A DNA stretch of 64,000 bases, from assembly GCF_000420725.1 (NCBI RefSeq), contig NZ_ATVM01000001.1, positions 62,001 through 126,000 of the forward strand. The letters run 5' to 3'. The notes beneath the pieces are model-generated. The model saw nothing but the letters and a program-made list of their open reading frames with translations, did no database searches and was not told the DNA's origin. The translations under genes and the position numbers were made by a program. This document shows, in pieces, positions 35,259 to 45,156 of the stretch. Within the stretch, counting starts at the first letter, position 1. Each line of letters starts with the position of its first letter. This DNA comes from Marinococcus halotolerans DSM 16375 (GTDB taxonomy: Bacteria; Bacillota; Bacilli; Bacillales; Marinococcaceae).

Positions 35259-38105
35259 TTATTCGTTTCCTTTTAGGGCTTCCTGGATGATGCGGTTCTG
35301 TTCTTTTTTATGGATCGTCGGATCGCCTTCTGCCGGACTCGACCTTCTGCGGCGGCCGATATAATCCACCGATACTCCTTTTGGAGCCAGGTTGTGCAGG
35401 AGCGGGTACATGTAATACCATGCGCCCATGTTTTTCGGTTCCTCCTGGACCCATTGAATTGATTTTACGTTTGGATACGTTTCTAAAATGTCACGGATTT
35501 CTTCTTCCGGAAACGGATAAAGCTCTTCAATGCGGACAATATGGATATCGCCCGGCACTTCACCGTCAGCCAGTGCTTCATGCAGGTCGATAGTCATTTT
35601 TCCTGTACCTACAAGCAGACGTTTTACTTTCTTTTTGTCTTTGCCCGTCAGCGGATCCTCCACTACGGATTGGAAAGCGCCTTCCCCGAAGGCTTCCGGT
35701 TCACTCGCGACGGTCTGATTACGCAGCAGGCTTTTTGGCGTCATGAGCACAAGTGGACGCATTTCGTCTTTTCCGAGAAATTCCGCCTGGCGCCGGAGCA
35801 GGTGAAAGTACTGTGCTGAACTCGACAGATAAGCGACATTCCAGTTGTTTTCTGCCGAGAGCGTCAGGAAACGTTCGAGTCTTGCACTCGAGTGCTCCGG
35901 CCCCTGTCCTTCGTATCCGTGCGGCAGCAGAAAGACCATACCGGACTTTTGCCCCCACTTGGCACGGCCTGCAGAGACGAACTGATCAAATATTACCTGC
36001 GCAGCGTTACCGAAATCACCAAACTGGGCTTCCCAGAGTGTCAGCGTTTCCGGGGCCTGCACATTGTAACCATATTCAAAACCGACGATACCGTTTTCGG
36101 AGAGCGGACTGTTATAGAGTGCAAAGGCTGCATTTGCTTTCGAGAACGCATGCATTGGGGAATAGATGTCCCCGTTTTTGTGGTCATGGAGCACCAGATG
36201 TCTTTGCGCGAACGTTCCTCGCTGGGAATCCTGCCCGGTTAAACGCACCGGAGTACCATCCGCGAGAATCGTTGCAAACGCTAACGCTTCGGCATGGCCC
36301 CAGTCCACTTTGCCGCCTTCTTCCATAGCCGGACCGCGGCGTTCAAGAATTTTTCTTAATTTCGGAAAGACGTTGAAGTTTTCCGGCCACGTAATGAGTT
36401 CCTGGTTAATTTCTTTCAGTTCCTTTAAGTCATAGCCGGTTTCCACTTTAGGAAGACGTTTTTCCACTTCTTCCGGTACCGGTCCAAGCTCGGTTTCCGC
36501 TTCTTTATCTTCCGCTACTTTATTGTATTGATCCCGCAGATGATTCAGCGTATCCTCTTTCAGCTGATCGGTTTCAGATTTTTTCCAGAAGCCGATTTGA
36601 TCCAGATGATCCGCATAATGCTCCCGAACAGTCGGATGCTCACGGATCAGGCCGTAAAGGTATGGCTGGGTTGCTGCCGGTTCGTCTGTTTCGTTGTGGC
36701 CGTAACGACGGTAGCCGATTAAATCGATCACAAAGTCTTTATTGAATTTGTTTCTGTATTCATAAGCCAGCTGCACGGCCGCAAGACAGGCTTCCGGTTC
36801 GTCTGCGTTCACATGAATAACCGGGATTTCATAACCTTTGGCCGGGTCGCTTGAATAGGTGGTACTTCTTGCATCGTGCGTATCGGTGGTAAAGCCGAGC
36901 TGGTTATTGGCGATAATATGCACAGTGCCTCCCGTTTGATACCCTTTCAGCCGGCTCATGTTCAAGGTTTCTGTTACGACACCTTCGCCGGGAAAAGCCG
37001 CATCGCCGTGCACTAAAATAGCCATGGCCTTAGAGCCGTCCTGCTGCGGAAAGCCCGGTTCGCTGCAGTCATCCTGCGCTGCCCGCGTATAGCCTTCCAC
37101 GACCGGATTGACGTATTCCAGGTGACTCGGGTTGTTGGCCAGGGAAATACGGGACTCAAACGATTCCTGGTTAATGTTTTTATCTGCTCCCAAATGGTAC
37201 TTTACGTCTCCTGTCCAGCCGTAGTTAATCCCGACGGAGCCTTCTGAAGGCACGAGGTCTTTGTTCGGAGAGTGCTGAAATTCGGAGAAAATCAGGTCAT
37301 AAGGCTTTCCGATGACTTTAGCCAGGACGCTCAAACGCCCCCGGTGAGCCATGCCGATCATAATATTTCTTGCCCCGTCCTGCATCGCACTGTGAGTGAG
37401 CTCTTCCATGATAGGAGCAAGAATGTCAATTCCTTCTATAGAAAAACGTTTCTGGCCGACAAACGTTTTCTGCAGAAACTGCTCGAATGCTTCTACTTCC
37501 GTAAGGCTTTTCAAAAGGGCTTTACGTTTATCCTCCGACACCGCGCTGTAAATTTCACCTGACTCGACCTTGCGATTGAGCCAGCGGTGTTCTTCCACAT
37601 CATGGACGTGGTCAAATTCAAAAGCGATGGTTTTTGTATACATCTGCTTTAAATGCTCGATCGCTTCGAGGCCGTCCGACACTGATGCCGGAGCGTCCGG
37701 ACAGAGGACTTCCTTTGGAATGGTCCGAAGGTCTTCCTCACTTAAACCGTATTCTTCAATGCGAAGAAATGATGTTTCTCCGTTTGGTTCCTGAAGCGGG
37801 TTGATGTCTGCAGAAAGATGGCCGTGAATGCGGATATTTTCAGCAAGCTTGACTGCATCCGCGATTTTTTCCATATTAAGTCCGGCACCGACTGCCTGGT
37901 CTTTTTCATCCACAGCAGGAGCATAGCTGACTGCTGCTTCCCCATTTGAAGACGGCGGGCCGTACTGGTCAAACCAACTTTTAATCTCCGGCTCCACGGC
38001 GTCTGGATCTTCTTTGTACACGTCGTATTGTTCCCACATATAACCCAGATTGGGACCATAAAATTCCTGCCAGGCTTCTTCAGCCCTGGATTGATGCTTA
38101 CTCAT
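35259..38105 (-). CDS. odhA: 2-oxoglutarate dehydrogenase E1
   Basis: A 948-residue thiamine diphosphate enzyme that decarboxylates 2-oxoglutarate. E1 marks include an N-terminal E2-binding part ([18 protein letters not shown]), [35 protein letters not shown] and [18 protein letters not shown]. The length matches B. subtilis OdhA (about 944). It heads the odhA-odhB operon. ATG start after GGGGG. A 460 bp region upstream holds its promoter. Confidence 0.96.
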   Translation of the reverse strand: MSKHQSRAEEAWQEFYGPNLGYMWEQYDVYKEDPDAVEPEIKSWFDQYGPPSSNGEAAVSYAPAVDEKDQAVGAGLNMEKIADAVKLAENIRIHGHLSADINPLQEPNGETSFLRIEEYGLSEEDLRTIPKEVLCPDAPASVSDGLEAIEHLKQMYTKTIAFEFDHVHDVEEHRWLNRKVESGEIYSAVSEDKRKALLKSLTEVEAFEQFLQKTFVGQKRFSIEGIDILAPIMEELTHSAMQDGARNIMIGMAHRGRLSVLAKVIGKPYDLIFSEFQHSPNKDLVPSEGSVGINYGWTGDVKYHLGADKNINQESFESRISLANNPSHLEYVNPVVEGYTRAAQDDCSEPGFPQQDGSKAMAILVHGDAAFPGEGVVTETLNMSRLKGYQTGGTVHIIANNQLGFTTDTHDARSTTYSSDPAKGYEIPVIHVNADEPEACLAAVQLAYEYRNKFNKDFVIDLIGYRRYGHNETDEPAATQPYLYGLIREHPTVREHYADHLDQIGFWKKSETDQLKEDTLNHLRDQYNKVAEDKEAETELGPVPEEVEKRLPKVETGYDLKELKEINQELITWPENFNVFPKLRKILERRGPAMEEGGKVDWGHAEALAFATILADGTPVRLTGQDSQRGTFAQRHLVLHDHKNGDIYSPMHAFSKANAAFALYNSPLSENGIVGFEYGYNVQAPETLTLWEAQFGDFGNAAQVIFDQFVSAGRAKWGQKSGMVFLLPHGYEGQGPEHSSARLERFLTLSAENNWNVAYLSSSAQYFHLLRRQAEFLGKDEMRPLVLMTPKSLLRNQTVASEPEAFGEGAFQSVVEDPLTGKDKKKVKRLLVGTGKMTIDLHEALADGEVPGDIHIVRIEELYPFPEEEIRDILETYPNVKSIQWVQEEPKNMGAWYYMYPLLHNLAPKGVSVDYIGRRRRSSPAEGDPTIHKKEQNRIIQEALKGNE

Positions 38106-38567
38106 CGAGTGATACCCCCAGCTTATGTGATCAATAAGTTTTCTAAATTATCATATTAGTCGTTTAATATCTATGAAGGTGAACCATTGGAATGGAGTTT
38201 CCACCATCACTTCCCTTCTTCGACTCAACCAATTCTTCGAGAACATGCCTTTTCATAAATCAGACATATTTTAACATGCTTAAAGCAGGTGCTCAAAACC
38301 TTGCACAGCCAAGTATACGAAAAATATGTATGTTCCTCGCTGCAGGAGGCCGAAAATCCGCCTGATTTCTATTTTCCGGCATCTTTAAAGCGCCATTTCT
38401 TATGAAGCGTTCTCACACACCTATATTGTACACTAATTCTTTTCACTTGACAGTCCCTAAACTGAATTATTTGCTTTTCCGGGTAGAGAGGCATATTTCT
38501 TTTTCTTAAACATTAATTGCTGTGCTATGATTTATACATACTTTTTCACTTTCACAGGGGGATTTTC
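38106..38567. other. Divergent intergenic region between odhA and a HAD gene
   Basis: No gene is seen in 460 bp. Near the odhA start, TATGAT-like sequences on the minus strand could be a -10 element but no good -35 accompanies them. An imperfect inverted repeat (GCCGAAAAT and ATTTTCCGGC, 38349-38379) might be an RNA hairpin. An extended -10 for the HAD gene lies at 38523-38531. Confidence 0.4.
38523..38531 (+). promoter_or_regulatory. Extended -10 promoter of the HAD gene
   Basis: TGCTATGAT matches the extended -10 (TGN TATAAT) and lies 37 bp before the start codon. No strong -35 is visible. Confidence 0.45.
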
Positions 38568-39347
38568 ATGAAAACACTTATTTTTGATTTAGACGACACC
38601 CTGCTCTGGGATAAAAAAAGCATTACCGAAGCGCTGAGAGCTACGGCTTTCGATGCCGAGATACGAACTGGTGTGCAGGCGCCCCTGCTCATGGAAACCG
38701 TGCAGCAGACTGCTCCCGAACTGTACAGGAACCTCTCTGTATATGATTTCACTAAGACGATAGGCATCAACGCGTTCGAAGGCCTCTGGGGACACTTTAA
38801 CGATATTGAACACCGGCGCTTCCAGGAGATGAGCCGGCTTATTTCCTCCTATCAAAAAGAAACGTGGACCCGGTCGCTTTCGGCCCACGGCGTCCATCAG
38901 CCGGCAACAGGGGAATGGCTGAAAGACCGTTTTATTATGCACCGGCGTCACCTTCCTTATGTATATGCCGATACGTTTAACGTCCTTCACACATTAAAGG
39001 ATGACTATCAGCTGTTGATGCTCACAAACGGCTCGCCAAGCCTGCAGCGGCTGAAGCTGTCACTGACCCCGGCGCTCGTGCCTTTTTTTGACCACATTAT
39101 TATCAGCGGCGAATTCGGGATTGGAAAACCTGATCCTGCAATCTTCAATCATGCTCTGCGGCTCGCAGGCGCTGCTCCGGAAGATACGCTGATGGTCGGT
39201 GACAACATGAACACCGATATCGCCGGGGCAAAAAAAGCCGGGATCAAAAGCGCCTGGATTAACCACGATGGGAGCGTCCCGGCCCATGAATTCCGGGCAG
39301 AGCATGAACTGACGGCTCTCGGGGATCTGGTGCCTCTGCTTCGCTGA
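38568..39347 (+). CDS. HAD-superfamily hydrolase (YjjG-like phosphatase)
   Basis: A 260-residue HAD phosphatase. Motif I is DLDDTL (Asp7, Asp9), motif II MLTNGS, motif III the Lys in GIGKPDP, and motif IV MVGDNMNTDI. A helical cap sits between motifs I and II. Closest in shape to YjjG-type nucleotidases and related small-phosphate phosphatases; substrate not known. The ATG at 38568 has a GGGGGA site and avoids 17 unlikely upstream residues. It ends 13 bp before the convergent gene. Confidence 0.85.
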   Translation: MKTLIFDLDDTLLWDKKSITEALRATAFDAEIRTGVQAPLLMETVQQTAPELYRNLSVYDFTKTIGINAFEGLWGHFNDIEHRRFQEMSRLISSYQKETWTRSLSAHGVHQPATGEWLKDRFIMHRRHLPYVYADTFNVLHTLKDDYQLLMLTNGSPSLQRLKLSLTPALVPFFDHIIISGEFGIGKPDPAIFNHALRLAGAAPEDTLMVGDNMNTDIAGAKKAGIKSAWINHDGSVPAHEFRAEHELTALGDLVPLLR

Positions 39348-39360
39348 GCAGGCGTCCGGT

Positions 39361-39630
39361 TCACAAAAATGGACGAAGTTTCTTGACATAGCGCTTCACG
39401 CGGAACAGCACCTCGCGCTGCAGCGAAGGACGGGGGATCTGGGAGGCGACTGCTTTCACATCAGGATAAACTCCGTAAGCGTGGTAAGCTACCGGAATGA
39501 CAGCTTCAAATAAAATATCTCCTTTTTCACGGTGTATTACTTCAGTTCTCACCTCCGCTATATGCGTGCGAAGTTCGTCTTCCGGCTCCTTTAAATAAAC
39601 AGATTCAACATCAAAGATATACTGCGGCAT
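39361..39630 (-). CDS. Small unknown protein
   Basis: An 89-residue soluble protein. It opens MPQYIFDVESVYLKEP, has an amphipathic stretch AEVRTEVIHREKG, a hydrophobic FEAVIPVAYHAYGVYP, and a very basic tail (FRVKRYVKKLRPFL). Family not recognised. The ATG at 39630 lies about 13 bases after AAAGGAG, which is rather long; a TTG at 39681 has no binding site. Monocistronic and divergent from the YjiH gene (129 bp). Confidence 0.55.
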   Translation of the reverse strand: MPQYIFDVESVYLKEPEDELRTHIAEVRTEVIHREKGDILFEAVIPVAYHAYGVYPDVKAVASQIPRPSLQREVLFRVKRYVKKLRPFL

Positions 39631-39759
39631 GCCCTGATCGTGGCTCCTTTCCCTTGAGACGAATAAAAATGTCCTTTGCAAATGGCGGGTTTCGTGTTAA
39701 TTTAGTACAATGTTTGTAGTAATTATACATAAAATTGTATGAATATCGAGGTGAAGAAA

Positions 39760-41097
39760 ATGAGTTCCACCCCATCCACCAGGGCCTCGAGCGCCCTTAA
39801 ATTTATTATTCCTTCATTGATTGGGATCTTTTTATTCATGGTACCTATCTCTACTGAGGACGGCTTAACCGTTCCGGTGGCTCTTCTTGCCGGATGGCTC
39901 GAAGGCTTACTGAGCGGTATACTGCCTGCAATGGGCGTTATTTTTATCGGCATCTCCGTCGCCGGCGCCATTATTGCCAGGTTCCGGCCGTTTTCCTCAG
40001 GTATTGCCGTGTCGTTGTTCCATGTGACTAACGGCTGGCTGCTCATTCGGATTTTAGGCTTTATTTTTGCCTTTTTAACTCTTTTTCAAATCGGGCCAGC
40101 CTGGCTTGTCGGGGACGCCACCGGTGGTCTTTTGCTCTATTCCCTGATTCTTCTCTTAATTACCGTCTTCTTTTTTGCCGGTTATTTTCTCCCGTTTCTG
40201 CTTAATTTCGGGCTGCTTGAATTTTTCGGTTCAATCCTGACGATTTTAATGCGCCCATTATTTACCCTTCCGGGCCGCTCATCGATTGACGGTCTTGCTT
40301 CATGGCTGGGGGACGGCACAATTGGGGTGCTTTTGACGAGCCAGCAGTATGAAAGCGGCCACTACACGCAGCGCGAAGCCGCTGTTATCAGTACGACGTT
40401 CTCTGTAGTCAGTATCACATTCACCATCACGATCCTCGGGGAACTTGACCTGCTCGCCTACACGCTGCCATATTATCTCACCATCGTGGCAGCCGGTGTG
40501 GTATGCGCACTCATTATGCCCCGGATCCCTCCGCTGTCGCGAAAGAAAAACGAGTATTACAACCAGCAGCCGGCAGAGGAAATCAAGAACGGACATACAG
40601 GCAAAAACCCTGTATCCTCCGGGTGGGAAAAAGCACTCGATAAAGCATCACGTACCCACTGGTCTTCCGTGTTGATCAGCGGTACAAAAAATGTGCTTGA
40701 TATGTGGATCAGCGTTATCCCGATCGTTATGGGCCTTGGCACCATCGCTGTTGTTATTGCAGAATTCACGCCGCTTTTCGCCTGGCTCGGCGCTCCGTTT
40801 GTGCCGCTCCTGCAGCTGATGCAGGTGCCGGAGGCTGTAGCAGCCAGCGAAACCATGCTCATTGGCTTTGCGGACATGTTCCTGCCGGCTATTCTTGGTA
40901 CAGATATTGAAAGCGAAATGACCCGCTTCATTATCGGGGCCCTGTCGGTCAGTCAGCTCATTTATATGTCTGAAGTCGGCGGCCTGCTGCTCGGAAGCAA
41001 GCTTCCTGTCCGCTTTATCGATCTTGTGCTGATCTTTCTGGAAAGAACCATCATTTCACTTCCGGTCATCGTTTTGATCGCTCATTTTATCTTTTAA
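39760..41097 (+). CDS. YjiH-family membrane protein (nucleoside-recognition GATE domain)
   Basis: A 445-residue polytopic protein matching the YjiH group, with about ten membrane helices. It carries the nucleoside-recognition (GATE) domain, seen in the GRSSIDGLASWLGDG, YTQREAAVISTTFS and C-terminal FADMFLPAILGTDIESEMTRFIIGALSVSQLIYMSE... type segments. GATE proteins may carry small solutes; none is established. A cytosolic Lys-rich loop is near residues 270-300. The ATG at 39760 follows GAGGTG. It is closed by a bidirectional terminator. Confidence 0.8.
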   Translation: MSSTPSTRASSALKFIIPSLIGIFLFMVPISTEDGLTVPVALLAGWLEGLLSGILPAMGVIFIGISVAGAIIARFRPFSSGIAVSLFHVTNGWLLIRILGFIFAFLTLFQIGPAWLVGDATGGLLLYSLILLLITVFFFAGYFLPFLLNFGLLEFFGSILTILMRPLFTLPGRSSIDGLASWLGDGTIGVLLTSQQYESGHYTQREAAVISTTFSVVSITFTITILGELDLLAYTLPYYLTIVAAGVVCALIMPRIPPLSRKKNEYYNQQPAEEIKNGHTGKNPVSSGWEKALDKASRTHWSSVLISGTKNVLDMWISVIPIVMGLGTIAVVIAEFTPLFAWLGAPFVPLLQLMQVPEAVAASETMLIGFADMFLPAILGTDIESEMTRFIIGALSVSQLIYMSEVGGLLLGSKLPVRFIDLVLIFLERTIISLPVIVLIAHFIF

Positions 41098-41126
41098 CAA
41101 AACAGCAGATGTATCGAAGAAGTCAT

Positions 41127-41157
41127 AAAAAGCCGGCGGGAATCCGCCGGCTTTCTT
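41127..41157. terminator. Bidirectional terminator
   Basis: AAGCCGGCGG and CCGCCGGCTT form a perfect 10-base stem with a GAAT loop, between convergent genes. Confidence 0.85.
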
Positions 41158-41477
41158 TATGCTTCTGTACGTTGTTTTCCGTACCAGTCATCAAGCACTT
41201 TTGCATCGAGTATTTTGCTTTCAATAAACTTCTGCTGTTTCGTTTTGAACTCTTTCTGCCAGTCGATATTTAGTTCCTCGGCGAGCTCTACAGTAGTCAG
41301 CAGCTCCTGCCAGGCTACGTACCGTTTATACCAGAAAAACTGCGGCTGTTCATTCATATAAGGGTACAAATCGTCAAAAGCTGTGTGTTTACAGTCAATG
41401 GTGCGCTCAAATTGAGTTTTGGCTTCCTGCAATTTGCCGGCAAAAAACGTGCTGAGATTCGTTTCCTTTTGACTCAT
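41157..41477 (-). CDS. Unknown small cytosolic protein
   Basis: A 106-residue helical protein rich in Gln, Lys and aromatic residues (FFWYKRYVAWQELLTT, WQKEFKTKQQKF). No membrane segment and no recognised family. ATG start after GATGGAGAG. It follows the terminator of the YjiH gene and is co-directional with the next gene, but 130 bp and a hairpin lie between them. Confidence 0.6.
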   Translation of the reverse strand: MSQKETNLSTFFAGKLQEAKTQFERTIDCKHTAFDDLYPYMNEQPQFFWYKRYVAWQELLTTVELAEELNIDWQKEFKTKQQKFIESKILDAKVLDDWYGKQRTEA

Positions 41478-41571
41478 CAGCTCTCCATCCCTTCTGTATA
41501 TTTACCTATATTCTGCCACAGAAACGCCTGATCGAAAAGGATTATGTCCTCACTGAGTCTTCAGAACAATA

Positions 41572-41599
41572 AAAAACGCTGCATTTTTGCAGCGTTTTG
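41572..41599 (-). terminator. Terminator of the unknown gene ending at 41608
   Basis: AAACGCTGC and GCAGCGTTT pair across an ATTTTT loop, followed by T on the minus strand. Confidence 0.85.
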
Positions 41600-41607
41600 T
41601 TCGTCTA

Positions 41608-42300
41608 TTAACCAATCCGGTCAAGCCGGCGCTCCATCCGCTCAAGCTGATGGTCTCCTGCTCTCTTTTTATTTGAGGATTTAATTACTTTCTTCAGCTT
41701 TTTCTTCGTCGTTCCTGCCGGAAGAAGACCTTCACTGATCAGGAACTTGTAAAAGAAGTCAAGACGCCCCGTTTCCAGCTGATAAGCACGTGGTACCTGC
41801 TGCAGATACGAAGTGACTGCATCTGATAAGGAAGCGTTGTGAGCATCCAATTCGCTGTAACGTTCTTTATACATGCGGTAATTGTTTTCGCTGAGGCGGT
41901 TCATAAGCGTCAGCAGAAAGCGCTCTTCATTTCCCTGAAGCTGAAAGCCTTTCTTTTCAATCAAACGAAGAAATACCGCAAGATCCGTGTTGTAAAAATC
42001 GAGCGCAAGCTTCATTTCACTTGTAACAGAAAGCGTCAGCGAATACTTCCCCTGCGCACGGGCAAGCAGCCGGTTGTAAAGTGCCCGGTTCACACGGTCG
42101 TTCAGAAGAAACGACGGATGGATCGTATACAAATATTTTTCAATATCTTTATTGAGAAGTTCATCAGTCCAATCATCATTTTCACGTTTCTGCCTCATCT
42201 GTACCTGCAGATCCGTATTATAACCCTGAATCCGTTCTTCTGTCTGATGGGCGAGCTGGTCGCGCTTATCCATCCATTTTTGCTTCAATGCTTTAAGCAT
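41608..42300 (-). CDS. Unknown helical protein
   Basis: A 230-residue, strongly helical and basic protein (KQKWMDKRDQLAHQ near the start, ERMERRLDRIG at the end) with no membrane segment. The middle holds NKDIEKYLYTIHPSFLLND and FYNTDLAVFLRLIEKKGF. Family not recognised. ATG start after AAGGGAGG. Monocistronic. Confidence 0.65.
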   Translation of the reverse strand: MLKALKQKWMDKRDQLAHQTEERIQGYNTDLQVQMRQKRENDDWTDELLNKDIEKYLYTIHPSFLLNDRVNRALYNRLLARAQGKYSLTLSVTSEMKLALDFYNTDLAVFLRLIEKKGFQLQGNEERFLLTLMNRLSENNYRMYKERYSELDAHNASLSDAVTSYLQQVPRAYQLETGRLDFFYKFLISEGLLPAGTTKKKLKKVIKSSNKKRAGDHQLERMERRLDRIG

Positions 42301-42515
42301 ATGAAAGCCTCCCTTCCTTATCCTCTCTCTTATAGGCTGGTTTATCCAACCCTCTCTTTATTTCCTAGAGCAGTGTATCACATCACAACTTAAAATAAAA
42401 TAGAGCATTTAAAAGTTTTTCGTATTAATTTACATCTTTGCGCTACTGAGAGCTTTTAATAGGCTCACAGAATGATATATCGCTTTTTAAAGGTATTCAC
42501 TTCTTTTTTTGTAAC

Positions 42516-42546
42516 AAAAAAACCTTTCCGGACCGGAAAGGTTTTA
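42516..42546 (-). terminator. Terminator of the mazE-mazF operon
   Basis: AACCTTTCCG and CGGAAAGGTT form a perfect stem with a GAC loop; on the minus strand seven T follow. Confidence 0.9.
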
Positions 42547-42592
42547 CTTATCAATATGCAGGCGGGGGCCCGCAGTCGTTATGTATGATGGA

Positions 42593-42991
42593 TTAATTGA
42601 ACTCATGCAGGCCGAGGCTTATTTCCAAACCTTTACGCACCTGCTCCATGGTTTCATCATCGAGGTGGGTAATCTTATCAGTTAACCGCTGCTTATCAAT
42701 GGTACGAAGCTGTTCAAGCAGAATAACGCTGTCACGGTCAAACCGATGCTTGGCTGCATCAATTTCTACATGTGTCGGCATTTTCGCCTTTTTAATCTGT
42801 GCCGTAATAGCAGCCACAATCACCGTGGGACTGAAGCGGTTACCAATATTATTTTGAATGATAAGTACGGGGCGGACGCCTCCCTGCTCTGACCCAACTA
42901 CCGGAGACAGGTCCGCAAAAAATACGTCCCCCCGTTTAACTACTTTTTTATGATGCTGATTGTTTTGTTTCGAATCACTCAAACCACCCAT
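42593..42991 (-). CDS. mazF: Endoribonuclease toxin EndoA (MazF family)
   Basis: A 132-residue toxin nearly identical in pattern to B. subtilis EndoA/Ndo[55 protein letters not shown] and [18 protein letters not shown]. It cuts mRNA at a UACAU-type site in the family. Compared with the usual 116 residues, it has about 16 extra N-terminal residues ([14 protein letters not shown]), because no start codon lies near the usual Met position. The ATG overlaps closely with AAAGGAGGTGA; a TTG three codons on is an alternative. Partner gene 49 bp upstream. Confidence 0.9.
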   Translation of the reverse strand: MGGLSDSKQNNQHHKKVVKRGDVFFADLSPVVGSEQGGVRPVLIIQNNIGNRFSPTVIVAAITAQIKKAKMPTHVEIDAAKHRFDRDSVILLEQLRTIDKQRLTDKITHLDDETMEQVRKGLEISLGLHEFN

Positions 42992-43040
42992 TCACCTCCT
43001 TTTCCGGTTGCGCGCTTATGCTGCCGGACAGGATGAACAG

Positions 43041-43307
43041 CTAGTCTTGTTCGTTCAGCCGTCGTTCTGTCGTCTGTGTAGATTCTGTTTCGGCATATTC
43101 AAATTCAGCGCATATTTCAGCATTTAGTGCAGCCATTTCTGCATATCCGTTCTTCAATTGTTCCTGCATGTCTTTGGATTTTTGTTTTTCAATCTGATCT
43201 TTTAACACCTGATGAAAAAAAGAATCCTTTTCTGACTGGGACAGATGTTCGATTTCCGTATAGAGTTCTTCTGGAAGTTCTAGAGCGATCTGCTGAAGCT
43301 GCGACAT
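43041..43307 (-). CDS. mazE: Antitoxin EndoAI (MazE-like, ribbon-helix-helix)
   Basis: An 88-residue antitoxin with an N-terminal ribbon-helix-helix part (IALELPEELYTEIEHLS) that binds DNA and a Glu-rich C-terminal part (EFEYAETEST) that binds the toxin. It is the usual partner of EndoA. In B. subtilis the pair follows alr; here no alr is nearby. ATG start after GGGGG, with the binding site spaced about 10 bases. Confidence 0.85.
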   Translation of the reverse strand: MSQLQQIALELPEELYTEIEHLSQSEKDSFFHQVLKDQIEKQKSKDMQEQLKNGYAEMAALNAEICAEFEYAETESTQTTERRLNEQD

Positions 43308-43519
43308 ACGTAATTGGCCCCCTAATGTTCTGTTTTCCCTCTCTCATTATATAAGAAAGATTCCCTAAAATGAAATGTGTTTTTAAAAATTTTTTGCGAG
43401 CCCTGGAAGGAAGCCGCCCAAACAGGTGCAGTAAAGGGATAGTCAGCCAATATTTAATTATGTTTACTCAAGCCGGAATCAGGCAATACAGAAAATACAA
43501 TTGATTTTCAGCCGTACTA

Positions 43520-43548
43520 TTGTCTTTCGGGGCGTTATCTGCTATGGT
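43520..43548 (+). promoter_or_regulatory. Promoter of the lysine riboswitch-dapA unit
   Basis: TTGTCT and TATGGT are separated by 17 bases, with an extended TGC before the -10. It starts the leader of dapA. Confidence 0.6.
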
Positions 43549-43586
43549 GTAGTTAATTAATTTCATATCCTGCTTCTTTATTTGAG

Positions 43587-43834
43587 AAGTGAGGTTAGAG
43601 GCTGCGAAAACTATTAGTACGCTTTAGGAAGAGAATGAGCTCTGGTGATTAAAGCGGAAAGGGGTTTTTGCCGAAGCTGCGAACGACTCAATCGTTCAAC
43701 GCTGGTCTCGTATTGAATAAATACGGGACTGTCATACAGGTTTTCTGTATGGAGGGCTATCTCACGCACGTGCGGTTCTGCTTAACAGCTGAAGCGTTCC
43801 TGCAACGATGGGCTCTTTCCATGGTTGCTTTTTT
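43587..43834 (+). ncRNA. Lysine riboswitch (L box) with terminator
   Basis: The sequence from about 43588 to 43767 has the lysine riboswitch core: GAGGTTAGAGGCTGCGA at the start, AGAATGAG, then GGGGTTTTTGCCGAAG, an inner ACTGTCATACAGG, and the closing TATGGAGGGCTATCTCAC that pairs with the first GTGAG. An intrinsic terminator (43801-43834) follows as the expression platform, so high lysine should stop transcription before dapA, which starts 82 bp further on. The 80-residue reading frame inside it is not a gene. Confidence 0.9.
43801..43834 (+). terminator. Expression-platform terminator of the lysine riboswitch
   Basis: GCAACGATGG and CCATGGTTGC form a stem with a seven-base loop, followed by six T. 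Confidence 0.8.
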
Positions 43835-43916
43835 CGTGTCCGGACGGAGGCGAAGACGTGAAACCGCAAGCCCTCTCTTTTTAGGCAAGACTATACTTTT
43901 AAGAGGGTGAGTAAAC

Positions 43917-44804
43917 ATGAATTTTGGCAGATTGAGTACAGCGATGGTGACCCCATTCGATGAACACGGAGATATAGATTACACTGCATTAACCAGACTG
44001 ATTAATCATTTGATCAGCACAGGCACTGAAAGCATTGTGGTCGCAGGAACGACCGGCGAATCCCCAACGCTTTCCCACGAGGAAAAAATCTCGTTGTTCC
44101 GTCACACCGTGCAGACTGTAAACGGCCGGGTGCCGGTCATTGCAGGCACAGGCTCCAACGATACAAGGGCTTCGCTTGCTTTATCCCTTGAAGCAGAAAA
44201 AACCGGCATTGATGCCGTCATGCTTGTTACTCCTTATTACAACAAGCCTTCTCAGGAGGGAATGTACCAGCATTTCCGTACCATTGCTGAAGGAATTAAC
44301 ACTCCTGTTATGCTTTACAATATTCCAGGGCGAAGCGCGGCCGGAATGACACCGGAAACCATTGTACGACTGTCCCATGTCAGAAACATCTGCTCCATTA
44401 AAGAAGCGAGCGGTGATCTCGAAGCTGCGGCCTATATTTTACAGCATGCACCGCAGGACTTCACCTTGTACAGCGGCGATGACAGCCTGACGCTTCCGCT
44501 TCTGTCTGTTGGAGCTACCGGAGTTGTTTCTGTTTCCGCCCATGTGGCCGGAGAGAGCATGCAGGACATGATCCAAAGCTTCTTTAATGGCCAGCCGGTC
44601 CATGCCGCTTCCCGGCACCGCGATCTGCTGCCGCTGATGAAATCCATGTTCGCGGCGCCGAGTCCAACACCCGTCAAAGCAGCCCTTGAGATGCGCGGCA
44701 TTATTTCCGGCGATGTCCGCCTCCCAATGGTACGCTTAAATGCGGAAGAAGAAGCACTTCTCCGCCAGGTGGTTGAACCAGCTGTCTCCTTTTACGTCGG
44801 CTAA
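43917..44804 (+). CDS. dapA: 4-hydroxy-tetrahydrodipicolinate synthase DapA
   Basis: A 295-residue TIM-barrel enzyme of lysine and diaminopimelate synthesis, condensing pyruvate with aspartate semialdehyde. Tyr134 in LYNIPGRSA and the Schiff-base Lys162 in CSIKEASGD are present; GTTGESPTLS is the substrate loop. It is preceded by a lysine riboswitch, so it is repressed by lysine, and is monocistronic with its own terminator. Its substrate, aspartate semialdehyde, is also the likely product of the ectoine pathway nearby. ATG start after GAGGGTG. Confidence 0.96.
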   Translation: MNFGRLSTAMVTPFDEHGDIDYTALTRLINHLISTGTESIVVAGTTGESPTLSHEEKISLFRHTVQTVNGRVPVIAGTGSNDTRASLALSLEAEKTGIDAVMLVTPYYNKPSQEGMYQHFRTIAEGINTPVMLYNIPGRSAAGMTPETIVRLSHVRNICSIKEASGDLEAAAYILQHAPQDFTLYSGDDSLTLPLLSVGATGVVSVSAHVAGESMQDMIQSFFNGQPVHAASRHRDLLPLMKSMFAAPSPTPVKAALEMRGIISGDVRLPMVRLNAEEEALLRQVVEPAVSFYVG

Positions 44805-44821
44805 TACAGGTCTACAGTTTT

Positions 44822-44850
44822 AAACCCCGCTGGTTCAGGCGGGGTTTTTC
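44822..44850 (+). terminator. Terminator of dapA
   Basis: AACCCCGC and GCGGGGTT pair across an eight-base loop, followed by five T. Confidence 0.88.
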
Positions 44851-44910
44851 AGTTCTGCTTTTATTTGTGCTACGTTTTAAGTGCAAAAAAGACTATAGGA
44901 GTGCGTATGT

Positions 44911-45156
44911 ATGAAAAAATTAATGGTGGCGCTGATCCGGCTGTATCAACGTTATATCTCCCGGTTCACACCTCCCTCCTGCCGGTTTTATCCTACCTGT
45001 TCCCAGTACAGTATTACCGCCTTCGAACGTTTCGGCTTTTGGAAAGGGGCCTTTTTAACGGTGCGGCGTATCGTCAAATGCCACCCCTTCCACCCGGGCG
45101 GTTTTGACGAAGTTCCGAAAAAAAAGAAACAGGCGTCCGCTAAGCATGATACTTAA
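44911..45156 (+). CDS. yidD: Membrane protein insertion factor YidD
   Basis: An 81-residue protein with the YidD core: [24 protein letters not shown] (the Cys-rich amphipathic part), then [22 protein letters not shown]. The protein lies at the inner face of the membrane and aids membrane protein insertion by YidC. The tail is very Lys-rich. It ends inside the convergent EamA gene (17 bp overlap), and their shared terminator lies in this overlap. ATG start after TAGGAG. Confidence 0.95.
   Translation: MKKLMVALIRLYQRYISRFTPPSCRFYPTCSQYSITAFERFGFWKGAFLTVRRIVKCHPFHPGGFDEVPKKKKQASAKHDT

Noticed and set aside
43668-43910. 80-residue plus-strand reading frame before dapA
   Set aside because: It lies inside the lysine riboswitch and its terminator; no binding site and no family.
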